From contig NZ_JAUSYQ010000002.1 in the NCBI RefSeq assembly GCF_030816965.1, positions 3,629,001 to 3,693,000 of the forward strand: DNA of 64,000 nt. The letters run 5' to 3'. Positions 1 through 7,700 of the stretch are shown here, in pieces. The notes beneath the pieces are model-generated. The model saw nothing but the letters and a program-made list of their open reading frames with translations. It searched no databases and was not told the origin of the DNA. This DNA comes from Streptomyces canus. Its GTDB lineage: Bacteria > Actinomycetota > Actinomycetes > Streptomycetales > Streptomycetaceae. The position numbers and the translations under genes are program-made. The number at the start of each line of letters is the position of its first letter. Position 1 is the first letter of the stretch.

Positions 1-923
1 GCTCCGGTCGGGGCCACCGGCCGCCAGTCGGCACGCTCCCGGGGCAGGTGCGCGCGCAGGGTCGGCCGGGCCCGCTGAAGTGCGCTGTTGACCGAGGCCA
101 CGCTCATCTCCAGGGCCTCGGCGGTCTCCGCGGCGGTCAGTCCGAGCGCGTCGCGCAGGATGAAGGCGGCCCGCTGCCGGGCGGGCAGATGCTGGATCGC
201 GGCCAGGAGGACGAGCTCCAGGGTCTCCCGGGACACGGCGGACGTCTCCGGCAACTCCCCTTCGGCGACGGGCAGTTCCTCATCGGGATAGGGCTGCAAC
301 CAGGTGACGCGGGCGGGTGGTTCCCCGGCTCCGTGGTTCATCCCCGGCACCGGCTCATAGCGCTGCGGGCGGCGCGCGGTGCGCCGTAGAAGATCCAGAC
401 AGGTGTTGGTGGCGATCCGGTACAGCCAGGTCCGCGCACTCGCCCGCCCCTGGAACCCGCCCCGGGCCCGCCAGGCCCGCAGGAACGTCTCCTGCACGAG
501 GTCCTCGGCCTCGTCGTACGACCCCGTCATGCGGTAACAGTGCACCTGGATCTCACGGCGGTACTGCTCGGTGAGGGCGGCGAAGTCGGTTTCGGCGAGT
601 TCCGTCACGGGGGCGGGTGTGACGGAATCCCCGGAGTCCTGGGTGGTGTCGCGTGCGGTACGGGCCACGCGCCTCAACTGCGCGACGGACGCGGACAGTT
701 CGGCGACGGTCGAGTAGAGGGCGTCGGCGGGCTGCGGTACCAGCCGGCCGGCCTGCCGCCCGATGTCGTCGATGAGTCCCTGCACGGTGAGGCCTGCCGG
801 CTGCCGCCGTTCCCGGTAGGCCTTCTGCCGACAGGCGGCGGAGCAGTACACGGAGCCGCGGCCCGTGCGTCCGACGCGAGCGGCGAGCGGCTTCCCGCAC
901 ACCGGACAGACGTCTTCGGGCAC
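1..923 (-). CDS. ECF sigma factor (SigX5/SigJ type) with N-terminal zinc ribbon, 3' end outside window
   Basis: Alternative RNA polymerase sigma factor. The frame is open from a GTG at 923, with GGAGG five bases upstream, to the window edge (307 codons seen). Residues 6-31 form a zinc ribbon (C6-x2-C9 ... C27-x3-C31) followed by a basic stretch. Sigma region 2 spans about 118-180 (motif DLVQETFLRAW) and region 4 about 235-290 (LPARQRAAFILRD, then a helix-turn-helix). Between them, TWLQPYPDEELP is typical of sigma factors that carry a C-terminal SnoaL-like domain; that domain would lie outside the window. The zinc ribbon continuous with the sigma factor is unusual. Family call is firm; target genes are unknown. 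Confidence 0.88.
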   Translation of the reverse strand, partial: MPEDVCPVCGKPLAARVGRTGRGSVYCSAACRQKAYRERRQPAGLTVQGLIDDIGRQAGRLVPQPADALYSTVAELSASVAQLRRVARTARDTTQDSGDSVTPAPVTELAETDFAALTEQYRREIQVHCYRMTGSYDEAEDLVQETFLRAWRARGGFQGRASARTWLYRIATNTCLDLLRRTARRPQRYEPVPGMNHGAGEPPARVTWLQPYPDEELPVAEGELPETSAVSRETLELVLLAAIQHLPARQRAAFILRDALGLTAAETAEALEMSVASVNSALQRARPTLRAHLPRERADWRPVAPTG

Positions 924-983
924 GTGCGCCTCCAGGAGTTGCGTAACGCGGGATCGGGGTGACGTTATAACGCCCCCGGCGCC

Positions 984-1277
984 ACCCGCAGCGCTTCCGG
1001 CTTCCGGCGCCCTCGCGCCCCTGCCGTCGCGCCCCCGGAACCGTCAGGTCAGCCGAAGCCTCTCGGCGACTGCTGTCACCGGGGCCGAACGACCGGTCGA
1101 CAGCGGGCCGCACCCCCCACCCACAGCGCTTCCAACTTCCAGCACCCGCACCCCCTGCCATCGCGCCGCCGGACCCGTCAGGTCTGCCGCGCCGCCGGAC
1201 CCGTCAGGTCTGCCGAAGCCTCCCGGCGACTGCTGTCAACGGGCCCGAACGACCGGCCGGCAGCGGGCCGCACCCCC
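984..1277. repeat. Two-copy tandem duplication at the 3' end of the EamA gene
   Basis: Copy 1 is about 984-1118 and copy 2 about 1119-1277. Both run from CCGCAGCGCTTCC or CCACAGCGCTTCC through CGTCAGGTCNGCCGAAGCC to GACAGCGGGCCGCACCCCC, with scattered substitutions. Copy 2 also holds a second-order duplication of CGCCGCCGGACCCGTCAGG at about 1160-1211. The end of the EamA reading frame lies inside copy 2, so the last roughly 30 residues of that protein are repeat-encoded. Confidence 0.8.
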
Positions 1278-2131
1278 AGCTGTCCTGCCACCGTCGCCCC
1301 GAAGGCCAGCGTCATGCCCGCCAGCTGCACCGGCGTCAGGCTCTGCCCGAGCGCCGCCCAGCCGACGACCGCGGCGGTCAGCGGGGACAGCGGGCCGAGG
1401 AAGGTGACCTGGGTGGCGGTGAGACGGCCGATGCCGCGGAACCAGAGCCAGTACGCCACTGCCGTGTTCGCGAGCGCGAGGTAGAGGTAGCCGCCGACCG
1501 CACGGCCGTCGAGGGCGGGCGGGGCGCCCTCGACGAGGAGGGCGAGGGGCGCGATGAGCAGGCCGCCGGCGGTGAGCTGCCAGGCGGTGAGGGCGAGCGG
1601 GCCCACACCGTCGGGGCGGCCCCAGCGCTTGGTCAGCACGGTGCCGGCGGACATGGAGGCGGCGGAGGTGAACGCCGCCGCCACACCGACGACGTCCAGG
1701 GCCCCGGCCGCCTTGAGCACGACCAGGCTGACACCGAAGGCCGCCACGAGGCCGGTGAGCACGCTCCTGGCCGTGGGCCGCTGCCCCAGCAGCACCGCCG
1801 ACAGTCCGACGACGATCAACGGCCCGACCGACCCGACCACCGCGGCCATCCCGCCCGGCAGCCGGTACGCCGACAGGAACAGCAACGGGAAGAAGGCCCC
1901 GATGTTCAGCGCCCCGAGCACGGTCGCCTTCCCCCACCAGACCCCGCGCGGCAGCACCCGGGCGAGGGCGAGCAGCACCAGCCCGGCGGGCAGGGCACGC
2001 ATCATTCCGGTGAACAGGGGACGGTCGGCGGGGAGGAACTCGGTGGTGACGGCGTAGGTGGTGCCCCAGGAGACGGGGGCGAGGGCGGTGAGGAGGACGG
2101 TGGCGGTGCGGTTCACGGTCGGCATACTCAC
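1178..2131 (-). CDS. EamA/DMT-family transporter
   Basis: Integral membrane exporter of the drug/metabolite transporter superfamily, 317 residues with about ten hydrophobic helices in two EamA repeats (about 10-145 and 155-285). The substrate cannot be read from sequence. GTG at 2131 follows GAGGGGG at a good distance; the ATG at 2125 is an alternative. It is transcribed divergently from the MarR gene across a palindrome, so MarR control is likely. The C-terminus (VRPAAGRSFGPVDSSRREAS and onward) is hydrophilic, encoded by the tandem duplication, and probably an acquired tail after the last helix. Confidence 0.85.
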   Translation of the reverse strand: MSMPTVNRTATVLLTALAPVSWGTTYAVTTEFLPADRPLFTGMMRALPAGLVLLALARVLPRGVWWGKATVLGALNIGAFFPLLFLSAYRLPGGMAAVVGSVGPLIVVGLSAVLLGQRPTARSVLTGLVAAFGVSLVVLKAAGALDVVGVAAAFTSAASMSAGTVLTKRWGRPDGVGPLALTAWQLTAGGLLIAPLALLVEGAPPALDGRAVGGYLYLALANTAVAYWLWFRGIGRLTATQVTFLGPLSPLTAAVVGWAALGQSLTPVQLAGMTLAFGATVAGQLGVRPAAGRSFGPVDSSRREASADLTGPAARQT

Positions 2132-2159
2132 GGATCCCCCTCAGTGATGACTTGGCAGC

Positions 2160-2183
2160 AAGTAGCTTATCCCTAAGCTACTT
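2160..2183. promoter_or_regulatory. Perfect inverted repeat, probable MarR operator
   Basis: AAGTAGCTTA - TCCC - TAAGCTACTT is a perfect 10-bp inverted repeat midway between the divergent EamA and MarR starts. Position and symmetry fit a MarR dimer site controlling both genes. A second, weaker inverted repeat (CCGCAAG/CTTGCGG, 2186-2206) lies next to it toward marR. Confidence 0.75.
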
Positions 2184-2235
2184 TTCCGCAAGCCACTTTC
2201 TTGCGGGCGACCCGAAGCCTGCGGATACTCGGCAC

Positions 2236-2745
2236 ATGAGTGCACCGCGCAAGGACGCCGTCGACGCGATCATCGACCAGTGGGCGGCCGTGCGGCCCGA
2301 CCTCGACACCAGGGCCATGGAGGTCTTCGGGCGGATCTACCGCCTCTCCCGCATCATGGGCGACCGCGCGGACAAGGCGTACGCCCCCTACGGCATCTCC
2401 CGCGGCGAATTCGACGTACTCGCCACCCTCCGCCGCGCAGGCGAGCCGTACACCCTCTCCCCCCGCCGGCTCTCCTCGACGCTGATGCTCACCACGGGCG
2501 GCATGACGGGCCGCCTAGACAAACTGGAACGCGCCGCCCTCCTCCGCCGCTCCCCCGACCCCCACGACCGCCGAGGCCTCCAAGTGACTTTGACGGAGAA
2601 GGGGTTGACCGTCATCGACGAGGCGGTGGGAGCGGGACTGGCGGCCCAGACGGCGGCCCTGTCCAACCTCGACGACGAACAGGCTGACCAACTGGCCGAC
2701 CTGTTGCGGGAGTTGCTCGAAGGGACCCAGAACTCATCGGAGTGA
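2236..2745 (+). CDS. MarR-family transcriptional regulator
   Basis: Winged-helix regulator of 169 residues, of usual family length. The ATG at 2236 begins MSAPRKDAVDAIIDQW; an upstream in-frame GTG at 2152 would place the operator inside the coding region and is rejected. Helices at about 60-100 (GISRGEFDVLATLRR ... LMLTTGGMTGRLDKLE) are the winged HTH, followed by the wing motif DPHDRRGLQVTLTEKG. It is divergent from the EamA exporter with the palindrome at 2160-2183 between them, so it most likely represses the exporter and itself until a ligand binds. Confidence 0.88.
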   Translation: MSAPRKDAVDAIIDQWAAVRPDLDTRAMEVFGRIYRLSRIMGDRADKAYAPYGISRGEFDVLATLRRAGEPYTLSPRRLSSTLMLTTGGMTGRLDKLERAALLRRSPDPHDRRGLQVTLTEKGLTVIDEAVGAGLAAQTAALSNLDDEQADQLADLLRELLEGTQNSSE

Positions 2746-2830
2746 CCCGGCCTCCCGCAGACCCGCGACGAGGTAGCAGTCCATCGGTACGTCACTGGGC
2801 GCGACGCCTCCCTCAGCGCGGCCTGGATGA

Positions 2831-3418
2831 CCCAGTGGGCGAGGTCGAGACGCGAACGGGAACGGCGGCTCCGACGACACCCGCGACGCGATCCTCGCCG
2901 CGGCCCGCGAGCGCTTCGCCGCCGACGGCTACGAGCGGGCCAGCATCCACGCCATCGCCAAGGACGCGCGCATCGATCCGTCCATGGTGATGCGCTATTA
3001 CGGCGACGGCAACAAGGAGGGCCTGTTCGCGGCGGCCGTCTCCGTCGAACTGGACCTGCCGGAGCCCGGCTCACCGCCCCGGCACGACATCGGCCGCGCA
3101 CTCGTGACGCGCTTCCTCGACCTGTGGGAGGAGAACGAGGTGCTCACCGCGCTGCTGCGGGTCGGCGCGACCGATCAGGCGCGGGCCGAGCGGATGCAGG
3201 GCGTCTTCCGGGAGCAGGTGATGCCGGTCGCCCTGCGGGTGTGTCCGGACCCGGAACAGGCTCCCGCGCGGGCCGCGCCGACCGCCACGCGGTTGCTGGG
3301 GCTCGCGCTGACCCGGTACGTCCTGCGGTTTCCGCCGACCGTGGCGCTGGAGCGGGAGGAGATCGTGGCCTGGCTCGCGCCCACGGTGCAGCGGTATCTC
3401 ACGGCGTCGAGCCCCTGA
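2831..3418 (+). pseudogene. TetR/AcrR regulator, frame open but without a start codon
   Basis: The frame encodes a recognisable TetR N-terminal DNA-binding domain (TRDAILAAARERFAADGYE, then an HTH ending in MVMRYYG) and a ligand domain ending LTASSP. There is a TGA at 2828-2830 and no ATG, GTG, TTG or CTG between it and the conserved HTH. An ATG at 2827 sits in the neighbouring frame (MTQWARSRR...); one extra base near 2860 would separate start from body. RYYGDGNKEGLF also has two residues (DG) more than the usual RYYGNKE pattern, as if GACGGC were duplicated. Translation from the internal ATG at 2984 would lose the HTH. Confidence 0.6.
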
Positions 3419-3464
3419 GAACGGCGCCGGGCCCCTGAGAACGCGCCAGGGCGCCGGCCTCGCC

Positions 3465-3489
3465 CACGTACGGCTGACGCGCGTACGTG
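3465..3489. terminator. Hairpin between converging genes
   Basis: CACGTACG - nine bases - CGTACGTG is a perfect 8-bp stem between the TetR frame and the converging small membrane gene. It has no T-run, so it is a candidate bidirectional terminator only. Confidence 0.45.
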
Positions 3490-3520
3490 CGGCAGGGTCG
3501 GCGCCCCGGGAAAGGCGTGG

Positions 3521-3811
3521 TCAGGCCTTCGAACCGGCCTGGGCCCCGGCCGGCTTGGTCTTGATGTTGCGGCTGGTCACCCGGTGCTCTTCCTTGGACT
3601 TGTCCAGGACCATCACCAGACCGGCGATGACCGCGAACAGCACGAGCGGGGCCACGACGAAGAGGCCCAGCGTCTCGATGACGCTCAGGCCCGAGCCGGG
3701 GTCGTCACCGTCGTCGCGGACCAGCGCGGAGGCGGGGGACGACATGAGCAGCATCATCAGCGTCGTACCGGCCACCAGGGCGCCGGCGCGCAGGGCGTTC
3801 TTCTTGTCCAC
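3521..3811 (-). CDS. Small single-pass membrane protein, probably leaderless
   Basis: Predicted 96-residue protein starting VDKKNALRAGALVAG. An N-terminal hydrophobic segment (about 8-26, ending ASA) looks like a signal peptide; a second (about 42-66, GLFVVAPLVLFAVIAGLVMV) is a transmembrane helix, followed by a basic cytoplasmic tail. I do not recognise the family; similar small proteins occur across Streptomyces. GTG at 3811 is chosen because residues upstream become arginine-rich repeat sequence. No Shine-Dalgarno is visible, but TACTTT lies six bases upstream of the GTG on the coding strand, the layout of a leaderless transcript. Confidence 0.65.
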   Translation of the reverse strand: MDKKNALRAGALVAGTTLMMLLMSSPASALVRDDGDDPGSGLSVIETLGLFVVAPLVLFAVIAGLVMVLDKSKEEHRVTSRNIKTKPAGAQAGSKA

Positions 3812-3846
3812 GGAGTCAAAGTATCCAACCGCGGTTCGGGCCGCGC

Positions 3847-4070
3847 GCCCGGGGTGCCGTACGAGCCGCCCGGGCCGTGCGAGCGCCCGCCTCCACGGCA
3901 CCCCCAGCCCGCTCCCGAGGCCCGCGGCCCGCCCCTACGGCGCCCGCAGCACCCCGCCCGGGGTGCCGTATGAGTCGTTTGGGTCGTACGAGCGGCCGCC
4001 TCCAGGCGCCCCCAGCCCGCTCCCGAGGCCCGCGGCCCGCCCCTACGGCCCCTACGGCGCCCGCAGCACC
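3847..4070. repeat. Two-copy tandem duplication covering the malQ 3' end
   Basis: Copy A (3847-3953) and copy B (3956-4070) share GCCCGGGGTGCCGTA at the start, CCCAGCCCGCTCCCGAGG in the middle and GGCGCCCGCAGCACC at the end; B has an extra GGCCCCTAC. The malQ stop codon and its last codons (VLRAP) lie in copy B, so copy A looks like a duplicated gene end. It resembles in layout, but not in sequence, the duplication at 984-1277. Confidence 0.8.
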
Positions 4071-6106
4071 TCCACCAGCGCGTGCAACCGCGGCGACGCC
4101 GCCAGGTCCTCCAGCGTCACCACCCGCCCCTCCCCGTCCGCGATCGGCAACCGCCAGTTCGGGTACTGGTCCCACGTCCCCGGCAGGTTCTGCGGCCGGC
4201 GGTCCCCCACCGTGTCCGGCAGCCAGACGCCCACCATCCGGGCCGGGGTGCGCAGCAGGAACCGGTGGACGGCCTGGATCCGGGCCTCCTCCGAGGAGGG
4301 GTCGGCGCCGCCCCCCGTGCCGTGCAGCAGACCGAGACGGGCCAGCAGCTCCAGCCACTCCGCCGTGTCCGCCGAGGCCTCCGCGCGTTCCTCGTCCAGC
4401 GGGCGGGTCAACAGGCCGAGACCGTCCCGGAGTTCGACGTGCTCCCCGGTGAGACGAGACGCCGTCGGCGGCAGGTCGTGCGTGGTCGCCGTCGCCAGAC
4501 AGTCCGCCCGCCACCGGTCGGGCGGCAGCGGACGCCCGTCGCCCTCCCAGTCCCGTTCGAACCACAGCACCGACGTCCCCAGCACCCCGCGCTCGCGCAG
4601 CACCTCCCGCACACCGGGTTCGACCGTGCCGAGATCCTCCCCGATCACCACCGCCCCGGCCCGCGACGCCTCCAGGACGAGCACGGCGAGCATCGCCTCC
4701 GCGTCGTAGCGGACGTACGTGCCCTCCGTCGGTGGCCGCCCCTGCGGGACCCACCACAGCCGGAACAGGCCCATGACATGGTCGATGCGCAGCGCGCCGG
4801 CGTAGCGGAACAGGGCCCGCAGCAACTGCCGGTACGGCGCGTACCCCGACTCCGCCAGCCGGTCCGGACGCCACGGCGGCAGCCCCCAGTCCTGGCCACG
4901 CGCGTTGAAGGCGTCCGGCGGCGCTCCTACGGACATCCCGGCCGCGAAGTACGCCTGCTGGGCCCACGCGTCCGCGCCCTCGGGATGGACGCCCACCGCG
5001 AGGTCGTGGACGACACCCACCGGCATCCCCGCCTCCCGCGCGACCCGCTGGGCGGCGCCGAGCTGGCTCTCGGTGAGCCAGGCGAGGCGTGACCAGAAGT
5101 CCACGCGGTCCATCAACTCGCCGCGGGCACGGGCCGTGTCGGCCGAGCGCGGGTCGCGGAGGCCGGCCGGCCAGCGGCTCCAGTCCGAGCCGTGCACCTC
5201 CGCCAGCGCGCACCAGGTCGCGTGGTCCTCCAGGGCCTCGCCGCCCTCGGCGAGGTAGTCGGCGTAGGCGGCGCGACGGCCGGGTCCGAGGGGGACGTCA
5301 CGGACGAGTTCCAGCGCCTCCCGCTTCAGCTCCCACACCGCGTCCCGGTCGATCAACGCGCTCTTCTCCAGCACCGCTTCACGCAGCCGCTCGGCCCGCC
5401 CGCGCAGGGCCCGCAGCCGGTCGGGGTCCGCGACCTGGGTGTACTCGGGGACGTCCTCGATCCGCAGGTGCACCGGGTCGGGGAAGCGGCGCGAGGACGG
5501 CCGGTAGGGGGACGGGTCGGTGGGGGCGCCGGGCACCGCCGCGTGCAGCGGGTTGACCTGGACGAAGCCGGCGCCGAGGGCGCGTCCCGCCCAGGAGGTC
5601 AGTTCGGCGAGGTCACCGAGGTCGCCCATGCCCCAGGAGCGGTGCGAGAGCAGGGAGTACAGCTGGACGAGCAGGCCGTAGGACCGCCCGGGCGGCGCCG
5701 GCAACCGGGGCGGGGCCACGATCAGGTGGGCGTCGGCGGTGCGGCCGTCGGGGGCGGTGGCGGTCAGCCGGTGGACGCCGGGCGGGAGTTGGTCGGCGGA
5801 CGAGCGGGTCTCGCCCTGTTCGGTCGCGATGCGCAGCCGGGTGCCCTCGGGCAGGTCGGCCAGGAAGGCGGGCGGGCTGCCGCTCCAGCACACCACCGTC
5901 GGCGGCAGCAGGCGCTCGCGCAGTTCACGCTCACGGGCCGCGAGCGCGGCGGCCGGGTCGCCCGCGTCGACGCCGAGGGCGGCCAGGGCCAGCGTGACGG
6001 CGGTGGCGGAGGCGGCGACCGTACGGTCCGGGGAAGGCTGGTAGGAGGTGGCGACGCCGTACGACTCGGCGAGGCGGGACAGCTCCGGACCGGGGGGCGC
6101 CGTCAT
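4052..6106 (-). CDS. malQ: 4-alpha-glucanotransferase (amylomaltase)
   Basis: GH77 enzyme of 684 residues that transfers alpha-1,4-glucan segments between maltodextrins in the cytoplasm, serving maltose and glycogen metabolism. Family landmarks: GMGDLGDL near 160, the nucleophile region RIDHVMGLFRLWWVP (about 438), the acid/base GEDLGTV (about 489) and THDLPPT (about 543). The first 130 residues are the N-terminal extension seen in actinobacterial MalQ. The ATG at 6106 follows immediately after the TAG of the small upstream gene, suggesting coupled translation. The 3' end is embedded in the tandem duplication 3847-4070. Confidence 0.93.
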   Translation of the reverse strand: MTAPPGPELSRLAESYGVATSYQPSPDRTVAASATAVTLALAALGVDAGDPAAALAARERELRERLLPPTVVCWSGSPPAFLADLPEGTRLRIATEQGETRSSADQLPPGVHRLTATAPDGRTADAHLIVAPPRLPAPPGRSYGLLVQLYSLLSHRSWGMGDLGDLAELTSWAGRALGAGFVQVNPLHAAVPGAPTDPSPYRPSSRRFPDPVHLRIEDVPEYTQVADPDRLRALRGRAERLREAVLEKSALIDRDAVWELKREALELVRDVPLGPGRRAAYADYLAEGGEALEDHATWCALAEVHGSDWSRWPAGLRDPRSADTARARGELMDRVDFWSRLAWLTESQLGAAQRVAREAGMPVGVVHDLAVGVHPEGADAWAQQAYFAAGMSVGAPPDAFNARGQDWGLPPWRPDRLAESGYAPYRQLLRALFRYAGALRIDHVMGLFRLWWVPQGRPPTEGTYVRYDAEAMLAVLVLEASRAGAVVIGEDLGTVEPGVREVLRERGVLGTSVLWFERDWEGDGRPLPPDRWRADCLATATTHDLPPTASRLTGEHVELRDGLGLLTRPLDEERAEASADTAEWLELLARLGLLHGTGGGADPSSEEARIQAVHRFLLRTPARMVGVWLPDTVGDRRPQNLPGTWDQYPNWRLPIADGEGRVVTLEDLAASPRLHALVEVLRAP

Positions 6107-6418
6107 CTACGGCTCCAGGTATGCGTCGGACTCGCTGATCAGGGGGGCGGCGTCGGCGAGCGGCGGTTCACTGGTCAGGGGTTCGGCGTCGGGCAGCGGC
6201 GGTTCGCTGGTGAGCGGGGTCTCCGTGCAGGCGCCCTCGGCGCTGAAGACACAGAAGTGTTCAGCGGGCGCCTCGGGTTTGGACAGGGCCGAGAGCAGAA
6301 GGGGTGCCGATGCGGCCACGGGGGCCTCCTTGTCGAGTACGACGACGGGGGTCACCGCAGCCCTACCCACAGGACGCGACGGCAGACGTACCGGAGGGGT
6401 GAACGTGCTTTTCGTCAT
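6107..6418 (-). CDS. Small hypothetical protein with TSEPPL repeats, abutting malQ
   Basis: Predicted 103 residues from ATG at 6418 (MTKSTFTPPVRLPSRP); a GTG at 6424 is also possible. The stop codon touches the malQ start. The C-terminal third has an acidic repeat, PLTSEPPLPDAEPLTSEPPLADAAPLISES read in pieces of about 11 residues. Two cysteines sit just before it (HFCVFSAEGACTE). No domain is recognised. Codon usage is moderately coding-like. It is divergent from the PadR gene. Confidence 0.5.
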   Translation of the reverse strand: MTKSTFTPPVRLPSRPVGRAAVTPVVVLDKEAPVAASAPLLLSALSKPEAPAEHFCVFSAEGACTETPLTSEPPLPDAEPLTSEPPLADAAPLISESDAYLEP

Positions 6419-6470
6419 GTCCACCGATCACTATTCACTCAATACATATACGTGATGCATACTGATCTCC

Positions 6471-7005
6471 ATGAGCACCCGCCACATCCTGCTGGGGCTG
6501 CTCGCCGAGAGGGCCGAGCCATGGCTACGACCTCAAGCGACGCCACGACGACCGTTTCCCCGAGGCCCGTCCACTGGCCTACGGGCAGGTCTACACGACC
6601 TTGCAACGCCTGGTCCGGGACGGCCTCGCCGAGGTCGACGGCACCGACTCGGACGGCGGCCCGGAGCGCACCAGGTACCGCTCGACCGAGGCGGGGACGC
6701 GTGAACTGGCCCAGTGGGCCGGGCAGATCGCCCCGCCCGCACCCTTCGTGACCAACGAGATCTTCGCCAAGGTCGTCGTCTCGATCCTGGCCGGCGGCGA
6801 CCCGGACGCCTATCTCCGGGCCCAGCGCGCCGCCCACATGGCCCGGATGCGGGAGCTCACGGCGGTCAAGACCGCCCACGGGGCCGACCTCGCGACCGTG
6901 CTCTCGGCGGACTACGCCCTCAACCACCTCGACGCCGACCTCCGCTGGATGAACACGACGGCGGCCCGGCTCACCACTCTGACCGCGGAGGTCGACTCAG
7001 CATGA
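6471..7005 (+). pseudogene. PadR-family regulator, frameshifted
   Basis: The start is MSTRHILLGLLAERAE (ATG at 6471); the expected continuation HGYDLKRRHDDRFPEA is in the next frame. One extra C at 6519/6520 (GAGCCATGG where GAGCATGG is expected) breaks the frame. After it the full winged-helix (YGQVYTTLQRLVRDGLAEVDG) and the C-terminal coiled domain run intact to the TGA at 7005. With that base removed it would be a normal 177-residue PadR repressor. It overlaps the ABC ATPase gene by ATGA and would be its local regulator. Confidence 0.85.
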
Positions 7006-7700
7006 ACACAACGGGGGAGAACCCGGTGCCGCTCCTCGCGGCCCGCGGCCTCGTCAAGGCGTACGGCAGGTCCGAGGCCCTGCGGGGCGCCTCGGTCGGG
7101 CTGGACGCCGGCGAGATCCTCGCCGTCACCGGCACCAGTGGCAGCGGGAAGTCGACGCTGCTGCACTGTCTGGCCGGGATCGTGCGGCCGGACGCCGGTT
7201 CGGTCTCCTACGGCGGTGAGCGCCTCGACGAACTGCCCGAGAAGCGGCTGAGCGAGCTGCGCCGGACGGAGTTCGGCGTGGTCTTCCAGTTCGGGCAGCT
7301 CATCCCCGAGCTGACGGCGGTCGACAACGTGGCGCTGCCGCTGCTGCTCGCGGGCGTCTCCCGGGCCGACGCCCACACGCGAGCCGGTGAGTGGCTGGAG
7401 CGTTTCGGGGTGCGCGGCCAGGCCGGTCTCCGGCCCGGCGAGATGAGCGGCGGCCAGGCCCAGCGGACCGCGCTGGCCCGCGCCCTGATCACCGGGCCGA
7501 AGGTGGTCTTCGCGGACGAGCCGACCGGCGCGCTGGACTCCCTGTCGACCGAGCAGGTCATGACGGCTCTGGTCCACACGGCCCGGGAGTCCGGCACGGC
7601 GGTCCTGCTGATCACCCATGACGCCCAGGTGGCGGCGTACGCGGACCGCGAGGTGCGGATGGCCGACGGGGCCGTCGTCCCGGTGGGGGTGACGGCGTGA
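7002..7700 (+). CDS. ABC transporter ATP-binding protein (MacB/LolD type)
   Basis: ATPase of 232 residues energising the FtsX-like permease encoded next to it. Walker A GTSGSGKST (about 47), Q-loop VVFQFGQ, signature MSGGQAQR (about 149), Walker B VVFADEPTGALD and H-loop ITHD are all present. ATG at 7002 overlaps the PadR stop (ATGA), and its own stop overlaps the permease start (GTGA), so the three form one translationally coupled operon. Likely an exporter of lipids, peptides or drugs; the substrate cannot be inferred. Confidence 0.93.
   Translation: MNTTGENPVPLLAARGLVKAYGRSEALRGASVGLDAGEILAVTGTSGSGKSTLLHCLAGIVRPDAGSVSYGGERLDELPEKRLSELRRTEFGVVFQFGQLIPELTAVDNVALPLLLAGVSRADAHTRAGEWLERFGVRGQAGLRPGEMSGGQAQRTALARALITGPKVVFADEPTGALDSLSTEQVMTALVHTARESGTAVLLITHDAQVAAYADREVRMADGAVVPVGVTA

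Noticed and set aside
2152..2235. Upstream GTG start for the MarR regulator
   Set aside because: It would place the perfect palindromic operator in the coding sequence and adds residues not typical of the family.
3421..3464. Short duplicated GCCCCTGAGAACG after the TetR stop
   Set aside because: Two copies of 13 bases only; no evident function beyond a small slippage event.
5192..6751. Plus-strand frame opposite malQ running into padR
   Set aside because: Shadow of malQ; malQ itself carries all GH77 motifs.
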